DNA of 64,000 bases. Source: Ceratopteris richardii. Its lineage: Eukaryota > Streptophyta > Polypodiopsida > Polypodiales > Pteridaceae. Each line of letters begins with the position of its first letter. The stretch's first letter is position 1. The position numbers and the translations under genes were made by a program. The notes beneath the pieces were generated by a model. It made no database searches, was not told the DNA's origin, and was given only the letters and a program-made list of their open reading frames with translations. The stretch spans positions 66,555,158-66,619,157 of the forward strand of contig CM035407.1 of assembly GCA_020310875.1 (NCBI GenBank), written 5' to 3'. This document shows, one piece after another, positions 54,284 to 64,000 of the stretch.

Positions 54284-55076
54284 ACACGATTCTGTGATCA
54301 AAATCGCGATTCTATGAAAAATTCAAATTTTTTTGAAAATCACAATTTTCTATTTCCAGCCTAAAAGCTCTCTGAAGGAAACATGATTCTGAGGTCATTC
54401 TCAGAATCGCGATTCTCTGGTTGTGCTCAAAAATCGCGATTCTCTAAGTTTTTCAAAAACACGATTCTCTGGTCACCCTGAGAAGCGTGATTTTTTTTTT
54501 GGTGATTCTCCAAAAATATGATTCTGAGCGAAAACATGATTCTCAGCCAAAATCGCGATTTTCAAGTAAAAACACGACTTTGAGAAAACACGATTTTCAG
54601 TGGGCTCAAAATCGCCATTCTTACAAATCACGATTTTCAGCCAAAAACACGATTTGATCAAACACGATTCTCTTTTGGCAATCGCGATTTTCAAAAACAC
54701 GATTCTCTGTTGGCAATCGCGATTTTCATGAACCCGATTCTCTATGGCTCCAAAATCGCGATTTTCAAAAACCACGATTTTCAGAAAACACGATTTTCAC
54801 TAAGGTACAAAATCATGATTTTCAAAAACACGATTTTCAAGCTCGACTCAGCATTGCGATTGTCTCACAACATCACGATTGTCTAGTCTTCAGAATCGCG
54901 ATTTTCATAGGTGCTCAACATCACGATTCTCTTGAATTTACAACATCGCGATTCTCTTGAATTCACAGCATTGCGATTCTCTTGAATTCACAGCATCGCG
55001 ATTCTCTTGATTTCACAGTATCGCGATTCTCATGATTTCACAAAATCGCGATTTTCACACAAAATCGTGATTTTTC
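54284..55076. repeat. TCGCGATT-core array in Gyp-D leader (about 36 copies)
   Basis: Cores TCGCGATT(t/c) or one-base variants (ACACGATT, TCACGATT, TTGCGATT) recur about 36 times in about 793 bases, mean spacing about 22 bases, with spacers such as ctcttgaattcacagca near 54940-55000. It sits between PBS and gag like the Gyp-A array, but its flanks differ (GATT here, GATGG there). Confidence 0.88.
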
Positions 55077-55315
55077 CCAAAAGGTCCTGTTTGCCGATTT
55101 TGACCCCCAATAGCCTGATCTGACATAACTTTTTCATCCAAAGTCCATTTTTTGAGCTCTATAGCTCGTTGGAAAGCTCGTTTCGAATCCTTAATGTGCT
55201 AATTTTCAGATAGACTAATTTGAAGTTGACCCTCAGGTGGGACAAGGGAACCAAGGGGACTCCAAAGGATTTTGAACCATACCAAGGGGAAATTTTGGAC
55301 TCTTAACCAAAGATT
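55077..55315 (+). other. Gyp-D leader, gag-proximal part
   Basis: Non-coding. It includes a stretch related to the Gyp-A leader around 18540 (tttgagctctatagctcgtt) and a purine-rich segment before the gag ATG at 55316. Confidence 0.6.
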
Positions 55316-56977
55316 ATGAACCTGAGATCTAGTAGACACCTAGGCAAGGATAGACAAAGCATTAGATCTTCTCAGTCTAGTGTTAACCATACAGCTAAGT
55401 CTTGGGCACAACAACTAAGTGGTTGTCCTTACGTACTAAACTCTGACACAAGTGACTCAGAAATGTCTTTTAGCATGGGGAAACCTGCAAGTAACTCAGG
55501 CACTGCCTATTTACAAACACCAGAAGGCCCCTATAAGACACAGTTGGAATATATTCGGACCAACCGATTAGGTGCTCGCATCTATGAGGACGGCCTAAGG
55601 CGATCAGTGGTCCAACTCAAAAATCTAGATCAACCCTTTGGACTTGAACACCCAGTAGTCAAGTTTGAAGAGGGGTCATACATTCATAAGGAAGGAACCA
55701 TGTATGTGGTCACCAACCTACCAGATAGGACCAATGATTTTGGAAATATCATTCCTGAGAATGAGATAGGAGACCTAGAACAAGGAAATGTAGGACAAGG
55801 ACCCCAGACTCCTAGAGGTAAGTCAGTTATGATCAAAGTGATCACTTCAGATTGGATCCCTCAAGACAACAAAAGCATAGAACTATTCTTGAATAGAGAA
55901 ATAGAGGAAGCCTTTTGGAGATTCAAGCCAGATCAACCTAGCCAATTGGGCATAGTCATCATCTACGAGTTCAAGGATCCAGAGATACCAGGCAAAGTTG
56001 TCTACCTGGATAACACATCAGAGAAAATGTTCTTGGTAACAGAACATGATAGACATGCATATACTTGGAAAAGTGAATTGATTTTCCCTCCACCAAGATC
56101 CAATGTGTCCCATGGCCTCCAAGGAGTAGGATCATCCCAAGCTCATGAAGCCCAGAGAGAAAGAACTAGAGAGAGACCTGAGGTAAGTTTTGCACACACT
56201 GTGGACAAAAATAGATCAGTATTTGAAAATGAAAGACCTGAAAGAGAGAGACATCAAGCACATAGGCAACAAAGAGATGAACATGATTTTCCATTGCCTA
56301 GACCCTAAGAGCACCCTAGAACCCTTAGACCCACTCAAGTGATCAAGGCAATGAAGAATTAATTTGACGGAACATGAGATCCTTATGATCATGTGGCCGA
56401 GTTCAAACAAGTGTTAAGAGCTGAAAAGGTTGAGGATTTGTTCACCCAATATGAGGCATTTGGTTTGAATCTTAAGGGCACTGCCTTAGCTTGGTTTCAA
56501 CCATTGAGAAGTCGAAACTATCGCGATATAGGTCAACTGCTAGACGAATTCATTGTAGAATTTTCCAAGAGTGGTATCAAACATAACACATCATCCTTGA
56601 TCCACGGCTTCAAGCAGACACCCCAAGAAACAGTGTGACTAGCAGGAAGAAGGTTCAGACAGTACTTAGAAAGATGCCCTATACTAGAGTTGCCCACACC
56701 TGCCAAACAAGTGGCCTTGTTTCTAGATGGCTTACTAAGCACCAAGTTAAGATCATATGTGTACTTGAAAGAGCCTAGAAGCATAGAAGAGTGTGTGCAA
56801 ACCTGCATTGACATAGAAGACAACTTAGGTGAGGAGTTAGGACTATCCAAACTCTATAAAGACTCTGACATCTCTACTAGTCATACCTCTAGAGCCCCCA
56901 TTGAGCTAGATGAAATAGCAAAGCAAGTTGCCAAGAAGCTAGGAGTTCAAAATAGACAAATACCAAGAGTCGCCTGA
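55316..56977 (+). pseudogene. Gyp-D Gag capsid region
   Basis: From ATG 55316 (MNLRSSRHLGKDRQ) one frame runs to 56977 with in-frame stops at 56306-56308, about 56360, about 56372, 56636-56638 and 56975-56977, and no frameshift. N-terminal part EGPYKTQLEYIRTNRL, RIYEDGLRR; capsid motif YDHVAEFKQVLRAEKVEDLF, GTALAWFQPLRSRNY; end LFLDGLLSTKLRSYVYLKEP. Its longer N-terminal segment suggests where the gag starts of Gyp-A and Gyp-B may lie. Inactive. Confidence 0.85.
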
Positions 56978-57796
56978 TTGAATCGGTGTTATACTTGTGG
57001 AGGCGACCACATGGCTAATGTATGCCCATTGCACAACCAGAACATGAGAGAAAGGAATGCTCCATATTGCACTATTGAGAGAAAATACACGAACCATACG
57101 GCTCAAGATTGTCCATACAATAAACAGGCTGTTAGAAAGAATTATCAACAACCTTACCAACAAGGTAGGTATCAGAACCAATACCAACAGCCATATTATC
57201 AACCACAACAACAATATCAGGCATCATATAGGCCACAACTAGTCCTAGGAAACCAAGCACCAGCGCCTTCCAATGTAATCCCAGTTAAGTATGCAGTGGC
57301 AGAAGAGAACCTTAATAGAGCATTGGTGCTAGTGACCTCACTGATCTCAGAGAATGACTCTCATGCTCATAGTTCAGACTACTCCCATGAAGGCAGTCCA
57401 CATGCTTATTACACAGAGTCACCTGAGCATAGTGAGATTTACTCGTATCAATATGAGACACCACATATGGAACAAAATTGGGAGCCTGAATACTCGAATG
57501 TCATGTATACAAACCCTAACTCGAGGTCCCAATTGAGACAAATGAGACCAGAAGCCCCTAGAGGACCTTGTTTCAGATGCCAGGGTGACCATTTCCTTTG
57601 TGATTGTCCCCACCCACCATCTCTGAGTCAAGGACAGGCTATCACAATAAAAGATTTTTTTCCTGATTGTGGCAAAGACCATCTCCCTAGAGATTTTCCA
57701 AGAAACCCCTCTAGTGCGCCCAAGGTTACACCCATTAATGTGGTAGGTTTAGTGGTGGATTCAAGTGCTAGTAGCAATAATGCAGCTCGTGTATAG
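56978..57796 (+). pseudogene. Gyp-D nucleocapsid with CCHC knuckles
   Basis: Same frame as capsid. Boxes: CYTCGGDHMANVC (56987-57025), CTIERKYTNHTAQDC (57068-57114), CFRCQGDHFLCDC (57569-57607) and a degenerate fourth (DCGKDHLPRDF, 57670-57700, first and last Cys lost). A Q/Y-rich region lies between boxes two and three. The first and third are CX2CX3HX4C. It would bind genomic RNA. A TAG at 57794-57796 ends the open stretch. Confidence 0.85.
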
Positions 57797-58310
57797 GTAG
57801 TTACTAGATCACAAACATTAAAACAAGATAAACCAGTAGAGCAATCGGAGTCAAGTGAAGCAGGAGAGCCTAGTAAGAGGAAAACAAGAACATGGAAGGA
57901 TACCAGGGAGAAAGACAATCACAAAAAGTTATCAAAACTAGAAGAAAGCCTGAAAGAAGTGAAAACAAAGATAGAAGACATTGCATCTCAAAGTCCCTCG
58001 CATGCCAAAACTCCATCCACTCCACCTCATCCCATCCCACCACCCATTGTAAATAGACCACAACCAGGGTCTGTTCTTGCAGATCCAACGCCTAAAAGCT
58101 TGGACATGATGTTCAAGGCCTACTAGGCTCGACTCCAAGAAGGGCCAACAACTGCAAACCTAGACAAGAGTTACCCTAGAACGGACTTAGAGATTGAACG
58201 GATGAAAATGTGCATGAAAATGGTAGAACAAGCTCAAGCTATACTCGAGACTAGTCAAAAGTTCAATCAGACACTCTGTCAAACCGGATTTGCATTTCCA
58301 GGGCTTACTA
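57797..58310 (+). pseudogene. Gyp-D gag-pol linker, cut off at the inverted LTR
   Basis: Continues in the same frame: KRKTRTWKDTREK, LEESLKEVKTKIEDI (helical), DMMFKAY, one TAG near 58126, DLEIERMKMCMKMVEQAQAI, and ends at FAFPGL (Gyp-A HFQGL, near 14940), where the inverted LTR begins. Protease, RT and integrase are absent. Confidence 0.82.
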
Positions 58311-58693
58311 TAACCTCAAAGATGAGCTCTCTAGCTCTTTTTATAGTTTTTTTTACTAGTTTTGGCCCTGTCCAGACCTCTCCGACCTAGTTAAAAATTA
58401 GGTTCCAGGGCTTATTTGAGGGCTCAAATGAAGTCTAAAAATTATGAAAATTGGTAGGAGGATATTTCTAGTACTCTTGAAGCTCGAGGACTCCTCGGCT
58501 TGAACAAAATGGAGTTATCAAAATAGAAAATGGTATTTACAATGGTTTTTAGTGATGAAAATCACGATTTTTATAGGGATTTCTTCTAAAAATTTCACAT
58601 ACACTTCTTGGATCTCCCTACCTGCTCCTTCTTCTTGTGTGTCCACCTCTTTGATGTGCTCCTGTGCTTTGTCCTTGACCTTCAGCATCAACA
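58311..58693 (-). mobile_element. Gyp-D inverted partial LTR (U3 part)
   Basis: Reverse complement of 53319-53704 with about 25 differences. It ends cagcatcaaca at 58693 followed by agcaa. It includes the inverted promoter block (about 58325-58345). Confidence 0.9.
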
Positions 58694-58699
58694 AGCAAT

Positions 58700-59077
58700 C
58701 ATGATGACGTGAGCCCATCACGATGGTGATGGTCAACGTAACCGTCGTGATGGCGTGAGCCCATCGCGATGGTCATGAGGCGTTATGGCTTGAGCCAATC
58801 GTGATGGTCTGAATTTGAAGGGTCACGATGGCATACCTGGTATCGTTGCAATCGGCTAATTTGACTCATGGCAAGTGAGTTGTCACGATGGCATTGGCCA
58901 ATCGTGATGGCGTGGGGTTAGCGAGATCGTCACAATGGTCAGAGACCATTGCGATGGTTCAAGTGAACCATTGCAATGGTATGAGACCATTGCGATGATC
59001 TGATCGAGCCATCACGATGGCGTGAGCCAATCATGATGGTGTGACACAATCGTGATGGTGTGAGCCCGTCGTGATGT
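58700..59077. repeat. Decayed TCGCGA-core array of Gyp-C, part 2
   Basis: About seventeen copies of cgatgg-type cores, mostly in CpG-decayed forms (TCGTGATGG, TCACGATGG, ATTGCGATGG), with gtgagcc(c/a)atc spacers as in Gyp-A. Confidence 0.85.
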
Positions 59078-59576
59078 TCCACCAAACTGATGATTTTGCA
59101 AAACCGACTATGGATTCCTATGTGCGCAAGTGTGCTCTACACTGTGGTGTGGTCACTTACCAAAAAGGTCAAAGTTGCTAGATCATCACGATGGTTTGAC
59201 ACATACGGTAGATTCAGAAAGAAAGTGGATTTCTCACCTTTTGGAAGCTTTCCTGCTGCTCTAGAGCACTGTACTTGCAAGAAAACTCAAAAACACACAT
59301 GCACAAACAAGCACACAAGCTCTCTCTCTCTCTCTCTCCCATGCACAAATGAAAGAAAATGAGGAGGATAGGTGGGTATGGTGAAATTTTTTATTTTCTC
59401 GGAGTGGAAGAAGATGATGCAGTGGTGAAGGAGTGTAGAGGAGATGAAAAACACATAAAAATACTTAAAAACAACAACAAAAGCTGAAATTTTACCTTCC
59501 AAGTCCACTTCTTGCTATACTCTTACCATCACAGATTCGTCCTAGACTTGATCCCCAGCAGCGGTGCCAAATTTGG
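59078..59576 (-). other. Gyp-C leader, PBS-proximal part, with degenerate PBS
   Basis: Homologous to Gyp-A 19227-19733. It has a (CT)n run at 59319-59338. The PBS equivalent at 59552-59569 has three mismatches to the tRNA-Asp end. Confidence 0.78.
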
Positions 59577-60230
59577 TGTTGCTCTAGTATGATGGTAAGC
59601 ACCACATTAAGAAGATCCACCTACTTAATGTCAATCCGTGGAAGAGATAGATTGATATGAAGATCGTGAACGTGAGAGTGAAGGTGAGAAGCATAGAGAT
59701 GCACACACACATAGACACACACAAGCAAGAGACAAGCAAGAGACAATCAAGACACAATGGAAGGTTGAAAGTAGATTCTATTACTCAAGATCAATATTAT
59801 AAGTTCAAAAATAGCTCAAAGCTTGCACTAGTGAACCTAAAAAATGAGCTCTCTAGCTCTATTTACAATTTTTAGACTAGTTTTGACGAGTTTCACATCT
59901 AGTGTTTGGCATAGTTAAACATTAGGTTCTAGGCACCATTTGAATGTGTAAATGAGATCTAAAAATAGCCAAAATTGGTATGCTTGTTATACCTAATCTC
60001 CTCAAGCTTGAGGACTCCTCGGCTTGCACAAAAGGGGGCTACTAATTAAAAAAGTGGTTGTTCTATGATACATATGGTACAAGAGTGGTGAAAAGCATTG
60101 TTGGGGTTGTGAGAAAATAATATAAAACATATTTCTCAAAAAAAAAATGGATTGCTTGGCTCCCTACTACTTTGTCGTAATCCGCCTTCACATGCTTTCT
60201 CGTCACGTGTGCCTTTGGCTACTGCCAACA
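59577..60230 (-). mobile_element. Gyp-C 5' LTR
   Basis: 654 bases homologous to the Gyp-A LTRs throughout (tgttgctc ... ctgccaaca), clearly more diverged. The TATA block is decayed (tatttacaat instead of tttttatag). It lies against Cop-5 at 60231; the putative duplication acaac (60231-60235) cannot be confirmed because the other end is lost. Confidence 0.85.
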
Positions 60231-61578
60231 ACAACAGACCAAGATCTTTCATGTCAAATTCCTGCATAAGAAGTTGCTTTACCTCTTTGATGCTTTCTTC
60301 ATTATCACCACCTACAATCAAGTCATCAACATAAATAGCCACAATCGTGATGCCATCATCACCCTTCCTTGCATATAGTGAATGATCTGCATCACACATA
60401 GAAAACGTGATGGTGGTTAAGTAACCAACAATCCTTGCATGCTATGCACGAGGAGATTGCCCATACAGAGCCTTTTGCAACCTGGAAACATATTTTGGGT
60501 GCTTTGAATCTTCATATCCTTATGGCTGGTCAATGTATACTTCTTCCTGTAACTCACCATGTAAGAAAGCATTCTTCACATCCATCTGATGCAAAGTCCA
60601 TCCTTTTGCTCTAGCTAATGCAACAAGTGTTTTGACAGTAGACATTTTAGCTATAGGGCTGAATGTTTCCTCATAATTAATGCCATAAGTTTATGCAAAT
60701 CCTTTTGCTACCAAACGTGCTTTATACTTGCTTATGCTACCATCAACATTGTGCTTTTACCTTGTAAACCCACTTGCAGCCTATGGGTTTCTTTCCTTGT
60801 GGCAATGGAACCAGCTTCCATGTATCATTTCCATAAAGTGCAGCCATCTCTTCATCCATAGCTTTTTCCCAACCTGGATTTCCAATGCTTTCTCGTCACG
60901 TGTGCCTTTGGCTACTGCCAACAACAACAGACCAAGATCTTTCATGTCAAATTCCTGCATAAGAAGTTGCTTTACCTCTTTGATGCTTTCTTCATTATCA
61001 CCACCTACAATCAAGTCATCAACATAAATAGCCACAATCGTGATGCCATCATCACCCTTCCTTGCATATAGTGAATGATCTGCATCACACATAGAAAACG
61101 TGATGGTGGTTAAGTAACCAACAATCCTTGCATGCTATGCACGAGGAGATTGCCCATACAGAGCCTTTTGCAACCTGGAAACATATTTTGGGTGCTTTGA
61201 ATCTTCATATCCTTATGGCTGGTCATTGTATACTTCTTCCTGTAACTCACCATGTAAGAAAGCATTCTTCACATCCATCTGATGCAAAGTCCATCCTTTT
61301 GCTCTAGCTAATGCAACAAGTGTTTTGACAGTAGACATTTTAGCTATAGGGCTGAATGTTTCCTCATAATTAATGCCATAAGTTTATGCAAATCCTTTTG
61401 CTACCAAACGTGCTTTATACTTGCTTATGCTACCATCAACATTGTGCTTTTACCTTGTAAACCCACTTGCAGCCTATGGGTTTCTTTCCTTGTGGCAATG
61501 GAACCAGCTTCCATGTATCATTTCCATAAAGTGCAGCCATCTCTTCATCCATAGCTTTTTCCCAACCTGGATTTCCAA
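60193..61578. repeat. 693-bp tandem duplication across the Gyp-C/Cop-5 junction
   Basis: 60193-60885 and 60886-61578 are direct copies with one difference that I can see (caatgt versus cattgt, about 60531/61225). Each copy begins with the last 38 bases of the Gyp-C LTR and continues into Cop-5 RT. The duplication therefore arose after these two elements became joined. Confidence 0.93.
60231..61435 (-). pseudogene. Cop-5 reverse transcriptase, duplicated
   Basis: Two copies of the palm region (60399-60136 and 61092-60781 frames): DADHSLYARKGDDGITIVAI, YVDDLIVGG, EFDMKDLGLL, followed on the minus strand by LTR-derived residues (AVAKGTR). Further upstream in each copy the minus strand encodes YGLKQ-region and FLNGE-type RT motifs broken by stops. 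RNase H and the 3' LTR are missing. Confidence 0.85.
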
Positions 61579-61798
61579 TTGCATCTTGAAAACAAGAAGG
61601 TTTATCATCTTGTATTACCTTTCTCATGTAGGCACAATAGAGAGACATGTAACTATTATATGTGAATCGTTGCATTGAATTCCATATCCTCCTAGATCTT
61701 CTTGGTCCTCGGTCACTTCTCCTTGTATCATTTGCATGTGCCTTTCTTACTCCTTGAGTCTTCACAGAGGGCAATTCAAGTTCCTCATCAAGACTCTT
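61436..61798 (-). pseudogene. Cop-5 RT N-terminal part
   Basis: Frame 61774-61436: a basic stretch (RRSDRGPRRSRR), then PSCFQDAIGNPGWEKAMDEE, NDTWKLVPLPQGKKPIG and CKWVYKVK. Clear copia RT entry region. The downstream frame breaks at the duplication. Confidence 0.85.
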
Positions 61799-62630
61799 TT
61801 ATGAACCGCTTGAATCTCCATCAGCGTCTTCAAAACTTGCACATGTTTTATGACCACTAAAAAGCTTTTCTTTACCTTTATTGGATGTATTTGATGAATT
61901 TTTTGGACTAAAATTTCCATGCAATCTTCCACTCCATGGATTTGAGTTGGAACTATTGCTTGGTGTTGCATCTAGCCCACTCAAGGCTTGAGATTTTGCA
62001 CTTGATTTTTCAACATTTTCTTTGTCATTTGGTTCAAGATTCAGTCCTTCTTTGGCATCTGCATAGAAGCTTGACATTTCATCAAATGCCACATCTCTGC
62101 TCACCTTCACCTGTCGTGTGAGTGGGTTATAACATTTATATCCCTTTTGCTCAAGGGAGTATCCAATGAAGAAACATTTTTCTGCTTTTGGATCAAGCTT
62201 CATCCCCAACTCATCTGCAACATGTATATATGCAATACAACAAAAAAATTTCATATGTGATAAGTTTGGCTTTTTACCTGTGAACTTCTCTTCAGGTGTA
62301 AATTGATGTACAGTAGCAGTTGGAGTTCTGATGTATACAGCCGTATGCGCAACTTCTACCCAATAACAATGAGGCATATTCTTCTCAATCATCAAGGCTC
62401 TTGCTATTTCTGCAATATGTCTATTTTGCATTTAGCAATGCCATTCTATTGTGGTGTGTACCTACATGAAAACTGATGTCGAATTCCATCACTTTTTAGA
62501 AAATTGCTGAACTCATTTGACATGTATTCAACTCCTCCATCAGATCTTAATGTATGAATATAATTCCCTGTCTACTTTTCCACCATAGCTTTAAAATTTT
62601 GAAAGTGAGTGAATACCTCACTCTTCTCTT
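61799..62630 (-). pseudogene. Cop-5 integrase, C-terminal part
   Basis: Frame 62431-61799: MQNRHIAEIARALMIEKNMP, FTPEEKFTGKKPNLSHMKFF, KCFFIGYSLEQKGYKCYNP, VSRDVAFDEMSSFY. Upstream (62432-62630) the catalytic Glu region and the second Asp region are present in broken frames. Confidence 0.85.
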
Positions 62631-63105
62631 TCATGAAATAGACCCACACTTTTCATGTATGGTCATCAATGAAAGTAACATAAAACCTGCAACCCCCATA
62701 GATGTGGTCTTTGCTCGACCCCAAACATCTATATTTACTATTTCTAGCACATTCTCACTAACATGCCTTTCATGTGGAAACGATGATCTTGACTGTTTAT
62801 TGAATTGACATGCTACACATACCTTTTGCATCTCTAGAACCTTGAAATTTGGTAGTTTATGGACAATCTCCTTTGACTGCATCAATTTCAGCTTTTGCAA
62901 GTTTGCATGTCCAATCCGTTTGTGCCAGATCTCTATATCAACATAATTCTTGCACCTTTTGCAAACATGGCTACAGTCATTTTAAGAATTTTCATGTTTA
63001 AGGTGAACATCGTACCCACTTTGTTTCCTTTGGCAATCAATCTTCCATCCCGTTTGTATTCTTCTACATATAACCCTGTTGAAGAAGCACTCACGAATTT
63101 GGCAT
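62631..63105 (-). pseudogene. Cop-5 integrase zinc segment and protease end
   Basis: Frame 62900-62631: VHKLPNFKVLEMQKVCVACQ, FNKQSRSSFP and NIDVWGRAKTTSMG (catalytic-core start). The segment 62901-63105 carries a YKRDGRLIAKGNKVG-like stretch from before the zinc domain. Homology stops near 63105 at a T-run (minus strand). Gag, most of the protease and the 5' LTR are absent. Confidence 0.8.
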
Positions 63106-64000
63106 CCAGACAGAAAAAAAAAGGGGAAGGAGAAAAGACAAAGAGAAGCAGAATTAAAGAAGCACGACCAAACTGTACAACGTGCAGAATCAGAAAACCG
63201 AATTAGGAATTGTAAATATGAGAACAGGACGAGTAACAGAGTAGTGAACAGGGGAGTGCGCATAACGCACATAAAGAAGGATAGTGGAGCATACCGAAAG
63301 TGAAAGGCGCGGAAGAGCATGGAAGAATGAAGACTATATATCTATCAATCAAGAATCGAGCGAGAGAGAGAGAGATGAAATATAGCAGATGCGCAGAGAC
63401 GCAGAGATACAGATATACAGATAGAGAGAGAGATAGAAGACGCCAGAGATTGCGTATGTAGTATAGAAGACGCCATAGATCGCGTATGTAAAGATGAATA
63501 ACAGAAACCTGAAATGTCAGGTATTAATCTGAGAGAGATGGTAATAAGAAACTACTCAGTGTAGGAGAGTTTCTATAGCTTGAGCAAGAAGAGGCCAAGC
63601 TTGTTTGTACACATCTTCTCTAATAGAAAACACATGTTCATGTGGAAGCTCTGTGCGCATTCTTCGTATGAGTAGAAGTTTGAATATTCTATGTTACGGT
63701 TAAAGTTAGTTAACAGTTATAGTTTCACCGTATATGTACTTTCAGTCACTTACGGTTTACTTATAAGCATGTTTTTCGGGAAGAACTATGAAGTATATCT
63801 CACAGAATAATATAGAGTTTTGTATGACACATAGCTTATCTTGTAGCTAGAAGTCTCTACTTTATACGGATCAAAGCTTCTGGTAAAATAGATATGTACA
63901 CACAGTACAAAGTCGGACCGAAAATAGCACTCTGAACTGATGAAGTTTTTTTCTCTAAACTTCAGGAAGAGTTCTGTCAGTAAGGGAAGTTCACTCATTA
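63106..64000. other. Unassigned tail with short repeats
   Basis: No recognisable ORF. It contains a (GA)n run (63362-63377) and a 30-base unit repeated twice (about 63433-63462, 63463-63492; agaagacgcca core). It is purine-rich at the left and AT-rich at the right. It may be another element or host DNA. Confidence 0.45.

Larger units (their letters stand above)
53319..58693 (+). mobile_element. Gyp-D: gypsy element with inverted terminal LTR
   Basis: Inserted in the Gyp-C array with duplication agcaa on both sides (53314-53318, 58694-58698). The left end is a complete plus-orientation LTR (53319-53928); the right end is the first 383 bases of the same LTR in reverse orientation (58311-58693). 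Both outer termini are therefore LTR starts (tgttga). The interior holds PBS, leader array and one gag-to-linker frame, and lacks protease, RT and integrase. The two LTR parts differ by about 6-7% by eye. Confidence 0.88.

Noticed and set aside
53319-58693. Two independent opposite-orientation elements
   Set aside because: The same 5-base duplication flanks the whole unit and outer sequence is continuous Gyp-C array; two separate insertions would not give this.

Overview
The window is plant-type repetitive DNA made almost entirely of nested LTR retrotransposons. I found no convincing host protein-coding gene, tRNA gene or intact rRNA gene. The element types (Ty1/copia with initiator-Met-tRNA primer sites, Ty3/gypsy of the Athila/Tat kind with Asp-tRNA-like primer sites, and a tRNA-headed SINE) point to a land plant with a large, repeat-rich genome. 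The lineage is not settled by the sequence; a fern, lycophyte or gymnosperm is as plausible as an angiosperm.

Layout (names are local to this report). Cop-0, a copia-like element on the minus strand, fills 1-3029, and its 5' LTR runs 3030-3600 and 26357-27263. Gyp-A (minus, 3601-26351, duplication tcatc) is inserted in that LTR. Cop-1 (plus, 20155-26106, duplication cattc) is inserted in the 5' LTR of Gyp-A. Cop-0 itself sits in Gyp-B (minus), whose sequence resumes at 27264-29894 and 42320-46610. Gyp-B also contains a SINE (27912-28217), Cop-2 (plus, 29895-42319, duplication ttact/ttacc) and, at its right edge, Cop-4 (minus, 46611 to about 49905). Cop-3 (plus, 33130-39612, duplication gaaaa) lies inside Cop-2. 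After an unassigned stretch (49906-52257) comes Gyp-C (minus, leader and 5' LTR only, 52258-60230), split by Gyp-D (plus, 53319-58693, duplication agcaa). Cop-5 (minus, 60231 to about 63105), with a 693-bp tandem duplication, and an unassigned tail close the window.

Gyp-A is the most informative element. Read on the minus strand it is: LTR, Asp-tRNA-like primer site, leader with a TCGCGA array, gag with several CCHC knuckles, retropepsin, RT-RNase H, integrase with two zinc-binding H2C2 segments and a GPY/F-like tail, then a second retropepsin-like domain, a heptad-repeat linker, a long post-integrase ORF, polypurine tract and LTR. Most reading frames are broken by stops or frameshifts. Cop-3 is the youngest and nearly intact: its LTRs are almost identical and one in-frame amber codon interrupts a 1406-codon polyprotein.

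The observations most worth checking are: the second protease and doubled H2C2 of Gyp-A; Gyp-D, whose two outer ends are both LTR starts in opposite orientation yet share a perfect target duplication; a tRNA-A-box plus 5S-rRNA-like promoter module in the leader of Cop-2; TCGCGA-core arrays with about 22-bp mean spacing in the leaders of different gypsy subfamilies; a 3'-region block moved into the Gyp-B gag; and a nested copia whose LTRs are more diverged than those of its host. All divergences were counted by eye and are approximate.
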